Positions 7,200 through 14,763 of a stretch of 22,590 nt of DNA are shown here, piece after piece. This DNA is from Tidjanibacter sp. (lineage in GTDB: Bacteria; Bacteroidota; Bacteroidia; Bacteroidales; Rikenellaceae). The notes beneath the pieces were generated by a model. That model did not search any database. It was not told the DNA's origin and was given only the letters and a program-made list of their open reading frames with translations. Both the position numbers and the translations under genes were made by a program. The first letter of the stretch is position 1, and the number at the start of each line of letters is the position of its first letter. Where the stretch lies: contig JAGBVY010000131.1 of the NCBI GenBank assembly GCA_017630115.1, positions 1-22,590 on the forward strand. The letters run 5' to 3'.

Positions 7200-9341
7200 G
7201 TGAAAGAGAAATTATCATACCTACTCATCGGACTACTCCTTGCCCTTATGTGCCACACCACCTCGGTGAGCGCACAGAGCTTGGGCGCACGAGATTTGGG
7301 CCGCGATGGTGGTGCAGCACTCGCCGCACTCCAAAATGCCAACAACAACCCCTATGCCGGCGAACAAGAACTCGACGAAAATGGCAATCCCATTGAGCCA
7401 ACCGAACAGACAGACTCGGTGAAAGTCAAGGAGATAATGCCTCTGGAATCCTACTTCTTCGACGACACAATCCGTAGGCAAAAGCACTTCCGTTGGGTGG
7501 CCGACACCTATGCCAACCACGTCAAGATGGAGAAGGTCGATACTCTACTAGGCCTCTTCAATCGCGACTACCCATTCCAGAGGGAGGATGTGGGCGACGC
7601 CAATGTTGGTATCTTGGGCGGTGTATCCACCCCGCTCAACTTCTTCCGTAGGCCTAAGGGCAACGACTTCGACTTTACCCAAGGCTACTACTCCTACCTC
7701 TTTACGATCGACAACGCCCACCACTACAACAACAAGCGCCCCTACACCACCCTCGCCTACCAAACGGGTGGTCAGAAACGCTATGCCGAGGACAAACTCG
7801 AACTCGTACACGCCCAAAATATCACCCCTTCGACGGGTATATCGTTGCGCCACAACAGTTACCACTCGCGTGGTATATACACTTGGCAACGTGGTAAGGT
7901 ACAGGACTTTGCAGCCGGCATATACCACACCGGCAAGCGCTACTCGGCCCACGCAGGCGTGATTACCAACTCCATCTCTCAGCGCGAGAATGGTGGCGTG
8001 GTGGAGGCTTGGCACATTTCCGACACCGTATATGAGTCGGCCCAAGGATTGCCAATGAAGATGACCGACCCGCTCAACAAGGCCAACAACCTCTCGCTCT
8101 ACGCAGTGCAGAGCTACGGCATACCCTTTGTGCCTATAACCGACTCGGTATTTACTATGGCCGACCGCACAGCCATCCACTTCGGCCACGCCATAACCTA
8201 CAACCGTTGGGGTAGGCGCTATTCGGACACCTACAAAGGCACGTCGTACAACATCACCGACCGCGAAACAGCAAGCATATTAGAGAAGCGCAACTTCTAC
8301 GAACACTGGTATATAGACCCCGAAAAGAGCAACGATACCCTAACCGAGGAACTGCTCTCCAACAGGCTCTTTGTGCAGTTTGTGCCCTACAATCGCGAGG
8401 GTGTAATTGGCACAATCGACGGTGGCGTGGGTTGGGACCACCACACCTATCGCCAGTTCCGTATGAAAGACTACATTCAGGGCAAACTCACAGCCGAGAA
8501 GTTCAACACCTACTATGCCTATGCCGATGCACGAGGAAAACTGGGCAAGTGGATGGATTGGCAAGGTAGGGCCAGAGTAAATGTGGCAGGCTACCGCGCG
8601 GGCGACATCGACTTCGACGCCCAAGTGGCCCTACGCCTCTTCGTAAAGGATAGACCCATAGAACTTGGCGGCCACCTATCCTACAACCTACAAAGCCCCT
8701 CCTACTGGCAAAACCACTACTTCTCCAACCACTTCGTATGGGAGAACAACTTTGAACGTCAGAACATTACGCAACTCTCCGTGAGTCTTGATGTGCCATT
8801 TACGGGCACAAAGCTCACGTTCAATCAGGCCGTCATTGGCAACCCCATCTACTACGGCTACGACGCAATGCCGGCGCAGACTATGGGCATAGAGAGTGTC
8901 ACAGCTCTGCTCTTGGAGCAGAACTTCTCGCTCGGTGGACTCCATCTGGACCACAAACTGCTCTTCCAACGCAGTAGTTCGGAGATTTTCCCCGTACCAA
9001 CTTGGGCGGCCAACATCTCCTACTACTATGTATTCCAGCCCGTTAAGAATGTGCTTACGATGAAGGTGGGCTTGGATTGTTGGGCCAACACCCCCTACTA
9101 CGCACAAGACTACAACCCCGCACTAATGACCTTCCACAACCAAAATCACACGCTGGTGGGCAACTATCCCTATGCCAACGTATTTGTGACGGCCAAGTGG
9201 AAGACAGTACGCATATTTGTTCAATATCAACACGCCAACGAGGGACTTCTGGACAACTACAAGGATGCGTTCAGCACCCCCTTCTACCCCTACAACAGGG
9301 CACTTATTAAGTACGGACTTTGCTGGTATTTCGATGATTAG
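7200..9341 (+). CDS. Putative outer-membrane porin (Bacteroidetes Porin_10-like)
   Basis: The 713-residue product has a clear signal peptide (basic start, LLIGLLLALM core, SVSAQ cleavage). It then continues as a sequence rich in aromatic residues, Asn and alternating beta-strand patterns, ending in KYGLCWYFDD, as in outer-membrane barrels. Stretches such as RPYTTLAYQTGGQKRYAED, LVHAQNITPSTGIS and IYHTGKRYSAHAGV resemble the putative porin family common in Bacteroidales (600-700 residues). No TonB box or plug domain is seen. The GTG start at 7200 abuts the pssA stop, and the 3' end overlaps the next gene by 8 bases, pointing to translational coupling. Barrel and export are confident; substrate and true pore activity are not known. 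Confidence 0.78.
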   Translation: MKEKLSYLLIGLLLALMCHTTSVSAQSLGARDLGRDGGAALAALQNANNNPYAGEQELDENGNPIEPTEQTDSVKVKEIMPLESYFFDDTIRRQKHFRWVADTYANHVKMEKVDTLLGLFNRDYPFQREDVGDANVGILGGVSTPLNFFRRPKGNDFDFTQGYYSYLFTIDNAHHYNNKRPYTTLAYQTGGQKRYAEDKLELVHAQNITPSTGISLRHNSYHSRGIYTWQRGKVQDFAAGIYHTGKRYSAHAGVITNSISQRENGGVVEAWHISDTVYESAQGLPMKMTDPLNKANNLSLYAVQSYGIPFVPITDSVFTMADRTAIHFGHAITYNRWGRRYSDTYKGTSYNITDRETASILEKRNFYEHWYIDPEKSNDTLTEELLSNRLFVQFVPYNREGVIGTIDGGVGWDHHTYRQFRMKDYIQGKLTAEKFNTYYAYADARGKLGKWMDWQGRARVNVAGYRAGDIDFDAQVALRLFVKDRPIELGGHLSYNLQSPSYWQNHYFSNHFVWENNFERQNITQLSVSLDVPFTGTKLTFNQAVIGNPIYYGYDAMPAQTMGIESVTALLLEQNFSLGGLHLDHKLLFQRSSSEIFPVPTWAANISYYYVFQPVKNVLTMKVGLDCWANTPYYAQDYNPALMTFHNQNHTLVGNYPYANVFVTAKWKTVRIFVQYQHANEGLLDNYKDAFSTPFYPYNRALIKYGLCWYFDD

Positions 9342-10713
9342 ACCCCACACTACACCCACCACCCAAGCCGTTTGGATGTGGAGTTTTGTGGCGAGTCTGA
9401 TAATTCTGCTTGGCAGTTGCAAGCCCAACCACACCACCGCCGACGTGGCAAAACTACAAGTGGCCATCTCGCAAGAGATTGCCGGTTGTGCTGTGGTTGG
9501 AGGTGAGCGCTACGGCTTTGCCACCGACGTGGCCGACACCATAGCCCACCGACTTGGCAAAAAATTCCACGCCTCAACTCACCACACCACCGAAGAGCTA
9601 CAAGCATTGCTGGCGACAGGGGCAACAGATATAGTGGTAGTACCTCGCAATCAACGAGTTGATTTCCACCGCTATCCATCAGAAAGTTTCTACACATCTA
9701 ATTTTGTGCTACTTATGCCCCAGTGGGCCTCAATGGCCGTAGGCGTGAGCACCGAGGAGGCGTGGAGGGGCAAACGTGTGCTTACCGACTGCAACTTCCG
9801 CCACACCGAAAGCTACCAAGAGCTAATCGACCTCGGGGCAAAGTGTAACGACAACCACATTGAGGGCATAGATATGGCCCGTAGGGTCAATGAACGTGGG
9901 GCCGACGCTATTGTCTGCGAGCGTAGCGAGGCTGAGCTACTGAAATATCTCTACCGCAATCTGCGTGAGGTTGCCACCATAGAGGAGGCTTCGTGCGAGG
10001 TTATACTCATCTTCCGCAATGCACAACTAAAAGAACTTTTTAGCCAGAGTCTTAGGGAGTTTGCCCAGACCGACGAGTATGCCTTTATGGTGGAGTTGTA
10101 CTTTGGCGCAACCTCCATTGGCGAGCGTTTCACCCAACTACACTATCGCCCCACACGAGTGGTGGGAGGAATATCGGTGTGGGATGATATGATTAGGCGC
10201 ATCTGCGCCCAACAAGGTGTAGATTGGCGACTGATGTCGGCTATGGCCTACCACGAATCGCGCTTCCGCAACGACCAAATTTCCCACCGAGGAGCTGTGG
10301 GACTTATGCAGGTGACCCCCATAGCGGCACAAGACCTTGTGGGCGAGGATAGCGACTACGACCTGAGCGACCCCAATACCAACATCACTCTGGCCGCTCG
10401 TCTGCTCAAACGTTATAGCCAAGCATTGGGGTTTGGTCCTACACCCATCACCGACGACCAGATGGCTATTGTGGTGGCAAGCTACAACTGCGGCATCACA
10501 CGAATGATTGAGGCTCAACGCCTTGCGGAACTCACGGGTGGCAGGAAAGATTTGTGGAGCGACCTCTCGTCGGCGCTGCTGAATATGAACGACAAGGAGT
10601 GGCGCGAGGCCTACGGATGTCGCTACGAGAGCTTCCGAGATGCCCCCATCACCATTGCCTACACCAACGGCGTAATGGAGAGTTTCAACACCTACCGCAG
10701 AGCCATCCAATAA
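9334..10713 (+). CDS. MltF-like lipoprotein: solute-binding-like domain plus lytic transglycosylase
   Basis: A 459-residue lipoprotein. The N-terminal hydrophobic segment ends in the lipobox LLGSC (Cys near residue 29). Residues of about 40-265 resemble a periplasmic solute-binding (SBP_bac_3) fold, and about 285-440 form an SLT transglycosylase domain. The likely catalytic Glu is in YHESRF (about residue 308), followed by GAVGLMQV (about 320-327) and later SYNCG. MltF-type enzymes cleave the glycan strand of peptidoglycan to give 1,6-anhydromuramic ends, and the front domain modulates activity. The start ATG 9334 overlaps the porin stop (ATGATTAG). An in-frame start at 9217 lies deep inside the porin gene and would bury the lipobox, so it was not used. 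Envelope context agrees. Confidence 0.88.
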   Translation: MIRPHTTPTTQAVWMWSFVASLIILLGSCKPNHTTADVAKLQVAISQEIAGCAVVGGERYGFATDVADTIAHRLGKKFHASTHHTTEELQALLATGATDIVVVPRNQRVDFHRYPSESFYTSNFVLLMPQWASMAVGVSTEEAWRGKRVLTDCNFRHTESYQELIDLGAKCNDNHIEGIDMARRVNERGADAIVCERSEAELLKYLYRNLREVATIEEASCEVILIFRNAQLKELFSQSLREFAQTDEYAFMVELYFGATSIGERFTQLHYRPTRVVGGISVWDDMIRRICAQQGVDWRLMSAMAYHESRFRNDQISHRGAVGLMQVTPIAAQDLVGEDSDYDLSDPNTNITLAARLLKRYSQALGFGPTPITDDQMAIVVASYNCGITRMIEAQRLAELTGGRKDLWSDLSSALLNMNDKEWREAYGCRYESFRDAPITIAYTNGVMESFNTYRRAIQ

Positions 10714-10725
10714 CCCTTGCGTATG

Positions 10726-10742
10726 GGGGGCATACAGCCCCC
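10726..10742 (+). terminator. GC-rich hairpin after the transglycosylase gene
   Basis: GGGGGC and GCCCCC arms (6 bp, 5-base loop) lie 13 bases after the stop codon. No T-run follows, so it is a weak terminator candidate or an mRNA 3'-end stabiliser rather than a classical rho-independent terminator. Confidence 0.35.
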
Positions 10743-10833
10743 GCACACATCTCCAAAATGGCAAATCGGAGGCAAAAAAGAGAAAAAAATCAATTTGCAA
10801 CGAGCAGAGTACTAAAATCTCCAAAAAATGCGT

Positions 10834-10841
10834 TACCTTTG
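10834..10841 (+). promoter_or_regulatory. TAnnTTTG box before the lipoprotein gene
   Basis: TACCTTTG lies 67 bases before the ATG at 10909 and matches the -7 consensus. No good TTG is found at the ideal -33 spacing, so the match is partial. It supports a new transcription unit for the lipoprotein and barrel pair. Confidence 0.45.
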
Positions 10842-10908
10842 CATAATTGCACGCATATGTGCGCGCAAGAACAAAGAGTAACAACTAAGCACAATAAAGA
10901 GTCCTTAT

Positions 10909-12024
10909 ATGGAAAAAATAATCAAAGTTTTGGCTCTTGTGGCTGCACTCGCAGTAGGCGTGGTTATGGCATCGTGTAGTGCCGACCCCAAAGCTACCGA
11001 CCTCGAATTCAGCTACAAATCTTTCAACTACGACGAAGGAGCAGATGGCGGCTACGTCTCAATCTACCTGATGCAGACCCCCTACAAATATCCCGTTGTA
11101 GTGGATATGGAGGTGGAGATGCTCACGGGCAAAGACAACTTGGGTGGCACTCTCAACCTCGACGATGTGCTCACCTTCAACACCACCGACAAGAGCTACA
11201 CCGTAACCCAAACAGGCCCCCGCACCGCCACCATTGAGAATGTGGAGGTGACCTACGCCAACTACAACCAGAGGGTGCTCTTCGACTGCCACGACAACGA
11301 CTATCTGCAAAACGAAACTATAACACTCGAATTTCGCCTGACAAAGGTGGATGGCTCGGAGAAGGGTTCAATCACCTCAACAATTGTAACCATTGTCGAT
11401 GACGAGAAAGCTCCTCGCATCCGCACCGGCTACTACGACACCACCTACGACTCTCCCGCCGAAGCTACCCGCGAGCAGAAGGGTCAGTTCTACCTCTCGC
11501 TGAGCAAAGTGGGTAAGTATGAGTATGTTGCCAGCGGTTGGTTTGGCCTGAATCGTCCTCGTCTGGTGGGGCAGTACGACCCCGAGGCTAAGACCCTCAC
11601 ATTCGACGGCACAGACTACGACCATAAGCTCTGGGAGCTCAAAGAACCTGTGAGCGCCTTCCAGAACGACACCATCTGGGCCTACAACTACGAGGCAGGA
11701 GCAATCACCCAAGTGCTGCGCCTAAGAGGCTGCGGCGCAAATGGCACAGACCCCATCGTGCTCTCCACCGAGGAGATTGCACAAGACGCTCAGGGTCTGC
11801 TCCTTAGCATCGACAACGAGTGTGGTGTGGAGATTCGTAGTTTCGACCAAGCCACTTCAACCGCAGGCGCCGTGGTGGGTACATACGACTCGATGCAACA
11901 GAGCAAAACAATGGAGTTCTCCGAGACCAACTACCCCCCCAGCCAAGCAGCTGCAACCAAAGCCTCGGCCAACACCACACGTCGCCCCACCCCCTTCCAC
12001 TCGTGGAGCATAGCAACCAAATAA
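10909..12024 (+). CDS. Lipoprotein with a Calx-beta-like domain
   Basis: A 371-residue predicted lipoprotein with a hydrophobic signal ending in the lipobox VMASC (Cys near residue 23). The section up to about residue 163 has beta-rich spacing and ends in STIVTIVDDE, the usual closing strand of Calx-beta-type immunoglobulin-like domains. Acidic residues there could bind calcium. The remaining 200 residues (GYYDTTYDSP, GQFYLSLSKVGKYEYVASGWFG, YDPEAKTLTFDGTDY) look like a second beta-rich domain I do not recognise. The last 35 residues are Ala/Thr/Pro-rich and low complexity. The neighbour 53 bases downstream is a small outer-membrane barrel, so the two may act together at the outer membrane. 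The specific role is unknown. Confidence 0.75.
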   Translation: MEKIIKVLALVAALAVGVVMASCSADPKATDLEFSYKSFNYDEGADGGYVSIYLMQTPYKYPVVVDMEVEMLTGKDNLGGTLNLDDVLTFNTTDKSYTVTQTGPRTATIENVEVTYANYNQRVLFDCHDNDYLQNETITLEFRLTKVDGSEKGSITSTIVTIVDDEKAPRIRTGYYDTTYDSPAEATREQKGQFYLSLSKVGKYEYVASGWFGLNRPRLVGQYDPEAKTLTFDGTDYDHKLWELKEPVSAFQNDTIWAYNYEAGAITQVLRLRGCGANGTDPIVLSTEEIAQDAQGLLLSIDNECGVEIRSFDQATSTAGAVVGTYDSMQQSKTMEFSETNYPPSQAAATKASANTTRRPTPFHSWSIATK

Positions 12025-12077
12025 GCAGAGTAGGCATAACAACCTGACTAAGAGAGAAAAAAGGAAACGTTCCAACT

Positions 12078-12731
12078 ATGAAAAAGATAATCGCAATACT
12101 CGTAGTTCTGATTTCGACCACCACAATTATGATGGCTCAGAGCGGTAAGAGTTCCAAAGAGATACGCCAACAATACTTCGTCTTTGGCCCAACGGTAGGC
12201 TTGTCGATGCCCTATCAGCACGTTGTGACCAACACCACAGCCCTCAGTCAGCTCCTCGGAGGCCCCAATGTGGGTATGCAACTGGGCGGCTTTGCACGAG
12301 GTATGCTCCCTCTGAAAAAGACCAAGATTGTGCTCTATGCACAGCTTGACGCAGCGTGGGCTATGGACTTCTACTTTGGCGGTGGCAGCTCGGCCTCGGC
12401 AGGATGTTTCAACTTTCCCCTGACGGTGGGCGGTGGCTACAAACTCTCCAACGACACTATGCTACGCATAGCCTGCGGCCCTACCCTCACAGCCAACGTC
12501 TATACTTCGGCCAATACAGCCTTTAAGGATAGCGACAACAAATACCAAAGCGAGGTGGCCGAGATGCTCAACCGCAATCGTTGGGGCTGGATGGCACTCA
12601 TTGGCGCCGACTATAAGGATTGGACATTCGACTTGCGTTATATGAATCAGTTTAGCTCCGAGGCCTACAACCGCATCGCCGACGAGTGCCGTTTCATATC
12701 GCTCGGCCTGAGCGTAGGCTACAAGTTCTAA
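12078..12731 (+). CDS. Small outer-membrane beta-barrel protein (PorT-like)
   Basis: 217 residues with a signal peptide (MKKIIAILVVLI core, IMMAQ cleavage) and strand-turn patterns of an 8-10 strand barrel, such as VGMQLGGFARGML, IVLYAQLDAAWAM, WGWMALIGADYKDWTFDLRYMNQF. It ends in LSVGYKF, with a terminal aromatic residue as used by the BAM machinery. It resembles the PorT / OMP_b-brl_2 group of Bacteroidetes. It lies in the same direction 53 bases after the lipoprotein gene, with no clear promoter between, and is closed by the large hairpin at 12759. Function beyond an outer-membrane location cannot be read. Confidence 0.78.
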   Translation: MKKIIAILVVLISTTTIMMAQSGKSSKEIRQQYFVFGPTVGLSMPYQHVVTNTTALSQLLGGPNVGMQLGGFARGMLPLKKTKIVLYAQLDAAWAMDFYFGGGSSASAGCFNFPLTVGGGYKLSNDTMLRIACGPTLTANVYTSANTAFKDSDNKYQSEVAEMLNRNRWGWMALIGADYKDWTFDLRYMNQFSSEAYNRIADECRFISLGLSVGYKF

Positions 12732-12758
12732 GATAGATATCTCACGAGATAACAAAAC

Positions 12759-12808
12759 AATATAATAAAATAAGCGACACTCCAAGTTGTCGCTTATTTT
12801 ATTATATT
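12759..12808. terminator. Bidirectional terminator with 21-bp arms
   Basis: Perfect 21-bp arms (12759-12779 and 12788-12808) enclose an 8-base loop. The base of the stem is A/T only, giving a T-run in both directions. It lies between the convergent barrel gene (plus) and PP2C gene (minus), so it can stop both. Confidence 0.9.
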
Positions 12809-12824
12809 ATGCAGCCGGAATCGC

Positions 12825-13571
12825 CTATTGCAAGCTAACAACCATAGCCGTAACATTATCCTTTCCTCCTGCATCCAACGCAGCCTCTACAAGCCTCTCA
12901 ACCTGCACAGAAACATCTTCACCCTCATCAAGAATTTGGCGCATTTCCCCAGAAGAAATCATATCGTATAGGCCATCGGAACAAAGTAAAAGCGAACAAG
13001 GAACGTTCAGTTGATGAGAAAAATGTTGGATATAATCCGTTCCAAAAGACAAATACTCGCTTCCAATACTTCGTGTAATACGATTTCTCATAGGGTGCCT
13101 CCGTGCAGCCTCCTCGGAGAGCTGTCCGGACTCTTCCAGTGGCCCTACCATAGAGTGATCTGATGTTAGTTTTTGCAACACGCCATTACCAAATATGTAC
13201 AATCTTGTGTCGCCAACGTGACAGACATCAATTTGGCCTGTCTGCAAATTAACAATCATAGCCGTAAGCACGCACCCCATATAGCACATACGCGGGTTGA
13301 GGCGATAAGAGTGGATGGTGTTGTTGGCATAAATAACAGCCGCCTGCAACACCTCGGCACTATCACGGAGCTCCTTGACAGAGACGATATGTTCCCTAAT
13401 ACATTTGGCAGCCAGATATGCCGCCACGTCGCCACCAGACTCACCCCCAATGCCATCTACAACAACCGCAAGCAGGTAGTCACCACCAAAAACCTCTTCA
13501 ACCAGAAAGGTGTCCTCGTTTTTAGAACGTACTTTGCCGATGTGGCTCTTTCCAAAATAACAGAATCTCAT
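12825..13571 (-). CDS. PP2C-family Ser/Thr protein phosphatase
   Basis: 248 residues, a stand-alone PPM/PP2C catalytic domain. Motifs in order: RSKNED (about 15-20), VVDGIGGESGGD (about 38-48), MGCVLTA (about 98-104), CHVGDTRLY (about 117-125), LTSDHS (about 135-140), LLCSDGLYDM (about 196-204) and GGKDNVTAMV (about 235-244). The metal-binding Asp residues are present, so a manganese-dependent phosphatase activity is expected; it is a cytosolic protein with no membrane segment. The ATG at 13571 is chosen, 9 bases after the upstream stop; GTG 13580 is an alternative directly at that stop. It is the last gene of the three-gene cassette with the SecB-like fusion and ClpX-like genes. No matching kinase is visible in the window, so its substrate may be a cassette protein (inference). 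Confidence 0.92.
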   Translation of the reverse strand: MRFCYFGKSHIGKVRSKNEDTFLVEEVFGGDYLLAVVVDGIGGESGGDVAAYLAAKCIREHIVSVKELRDSAEVLQAAVIYANNTIHSYRLNPRMCYMGCVLTAMIVNLQTGQIDVCHVGDTRLYIFGNGVLQKLTSDHSMVGPLEESGQLSEEAARRHPMRNRITRSIGSEYLSFGTDYIQHFSHQLNVPCSLLLCSDGLYDMISSGEMRQILDEGEDVSVQVERLVEAALDAGGKDNVTAMVVSLQ

Positions 13572-13580
13572 ACACAACAC

Positions 13581-14750
13581 TTAGAATGTATAACCAAACG
13601 TCTGCATATCACAGTTTTGGATACGCTTATAGTAATGTTTAACAAAATCTAAACTACCAATACCGTTATCCTCTGTGCATTTGAACTGTGCGCTAAACAA
13701 CTCCTTTGAAATCATTTTCCCTTCGTCTAATGCAGTCAAAACGGATGTATCTATTTCCACATCTATCATATTTACCATATTGAAGAAAGTATCGAGAATC
13801 AATGATGCGGCAAGCGACATCAACTCTGTCAAAGACAAACTCGAAACCATCCTCTTACTCCACCCCTTGTAAGAGAATTCTATCTCAGGTAAACCCTCAT
13901 TCTGGTCGCGCACTTGCACATCATCGCATACGCCAAAAAGTAGTTGGAAAAGTATTGGCCACAACGACACATCACACTCCTTATAATTGGGATGATTGTA
14001 TTTAATGGGGGTCAGGAAACGATAGAAACACTTATATATGGGCAATTCTTTATAGTCGAAGACATTGCACTTGAAGAACACTTTAACAATCTGCAAGTAA
14101 CGCTCACCCGTAGGATTTGAACCTAGACTCTCAATCATCCAATCGTAGCCCAACGGGAAAGCACTCTGACATTGCATTTGTTTGTCAAAATCGAGGTTGC
14201 AACCAAACTTCTCCTTATCCTCCTCATCGTTGTAGGAGTCTTCATCATAGTCGAGTTCGCTATCGTCATCATCATCGTCGATTCCGAAATCAAGCAACTC
14301 TTCTTCGTCTTCTTCGTCATTGTATTTTTCGCCATCAGCCAGACCAAACTTATAGTCATTCATCATAAAAGCAGGAAATCCCGACTGCGAAGTCAAAGTC
14401 CACACCAATACTCTGATAGTGTCGTAAAGACGCATAGGCACCACTTGCGTCAACAACGCCTTGCGTTCTACCTCATCAACCTCTCCGTCATCTTCGATTT
14501 GTACAAGTGCCGAATAGATCATATTGATGTTAAATATCGCCTTACCACTATCAAGTTGAGAGTTGAGTGTTGTTTGGAGATTTACCATATAGAGACCCTC
14601 GTGATTACCATCCTTCTGAATTTTAACATCTATATTGGTAGGAATAGTAGCCGACGAATCGGCAGTCGAAAAGAACAACTCAGGAACATTGGGCGAAGAA
14701 AACTCTACCTTCTTCAAGAAAGTATGTAAAATGTTGTAATCAGGACACAT
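13581..14750 (-). CDS. SecB-like chaperone domain fused to an acidic linker and unknown domain
   Basis: 389 residues. Residues 1-136 match the SecB pattern: FLKKVEFSSPNVPELFF (11-27), the alternating strand section TNIDVKIQ, YMVNLQTTL, KAIFNINMIYSALVQIE, then VVPMRLYDTIRVLVWTLTSQ-GFPAF (103-128) and NDYKF. SecB is a tetrameric holdase that keeps exported proteins unfolded, and relatives serve toxin-antitoxin systems. Residues of about 140-183 are almost entirely Asp/Glu, encoded partly by a GAT/GAC triplet run near 14263-14280. Residues 184-389 are not recognised; they contain Cys and aromatic residues and no membrane segment. Normal SecB is about 150 residues, so this is a clear fusion. ATG 14750 is chosen; an upstream TTG overlapping the previous gene is less likely. 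It lies 13 bases after the ClpX-like gene and 9 before PP2C. SecB-like call is by motif only. Confidence 0.72.
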   Translation of the reverse strand: MCPDYNILHTFLKKVEFSSPNVPELFFSTADSSATIPTNIDVKIQKDGNHEGLYMVNLQTTLNSQLDSGKAIFNINMIYSALVQIEDDGEVDEVERKALLTQVVPMRLYDTIRVLVWTLTSQSGFPAFMMNDYKFGLADGEKYNDEEDEEELLDFGIDDDDDDSELDYDEDSYNDEEDKEKFGCNLDFDKQMQCQSAFPLGYDWMIESLGSNPTGERYLQIVKVFFKCNVFDYKELPIYKCFYRFLTPIKYNHPNYKECDVSLWPILFQLLFGVCDDVQVRDQNEGLPEIEFSYKGWSKRMVSSLSLTELMSLAASLILDTFFNMVNMIDVEIDTSVLTALDEGKMISKELFSAQFKCTEDNGIGSLDFVKHYYKRIQNCDMQTFGYTF

Positions 14751-14763
14751 AGTTGTATTTGTG

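Noticed and set aside
9217..9333. Upstream start for the transglycosylase lipoprotein
   Set aside because: It would overlap the porin by 125 bases and place 39 residues before the lipoprotein signal; ATG 9334 gives a normal signal peptide.
13572..13580. GTG start of the PP2C gene directly after the previous stop
   Set aside because: ATG at 13571 gives the usual PP2C N-terminus and a 9-base spacer; GTG remains possible but is less likely.
14263..14280. Triplet repeat as a possible phase-variation tract
   Set aside because: Units of three bases keep the frame, so changes would only alter the acidic linker length, not switch the gene on or off.
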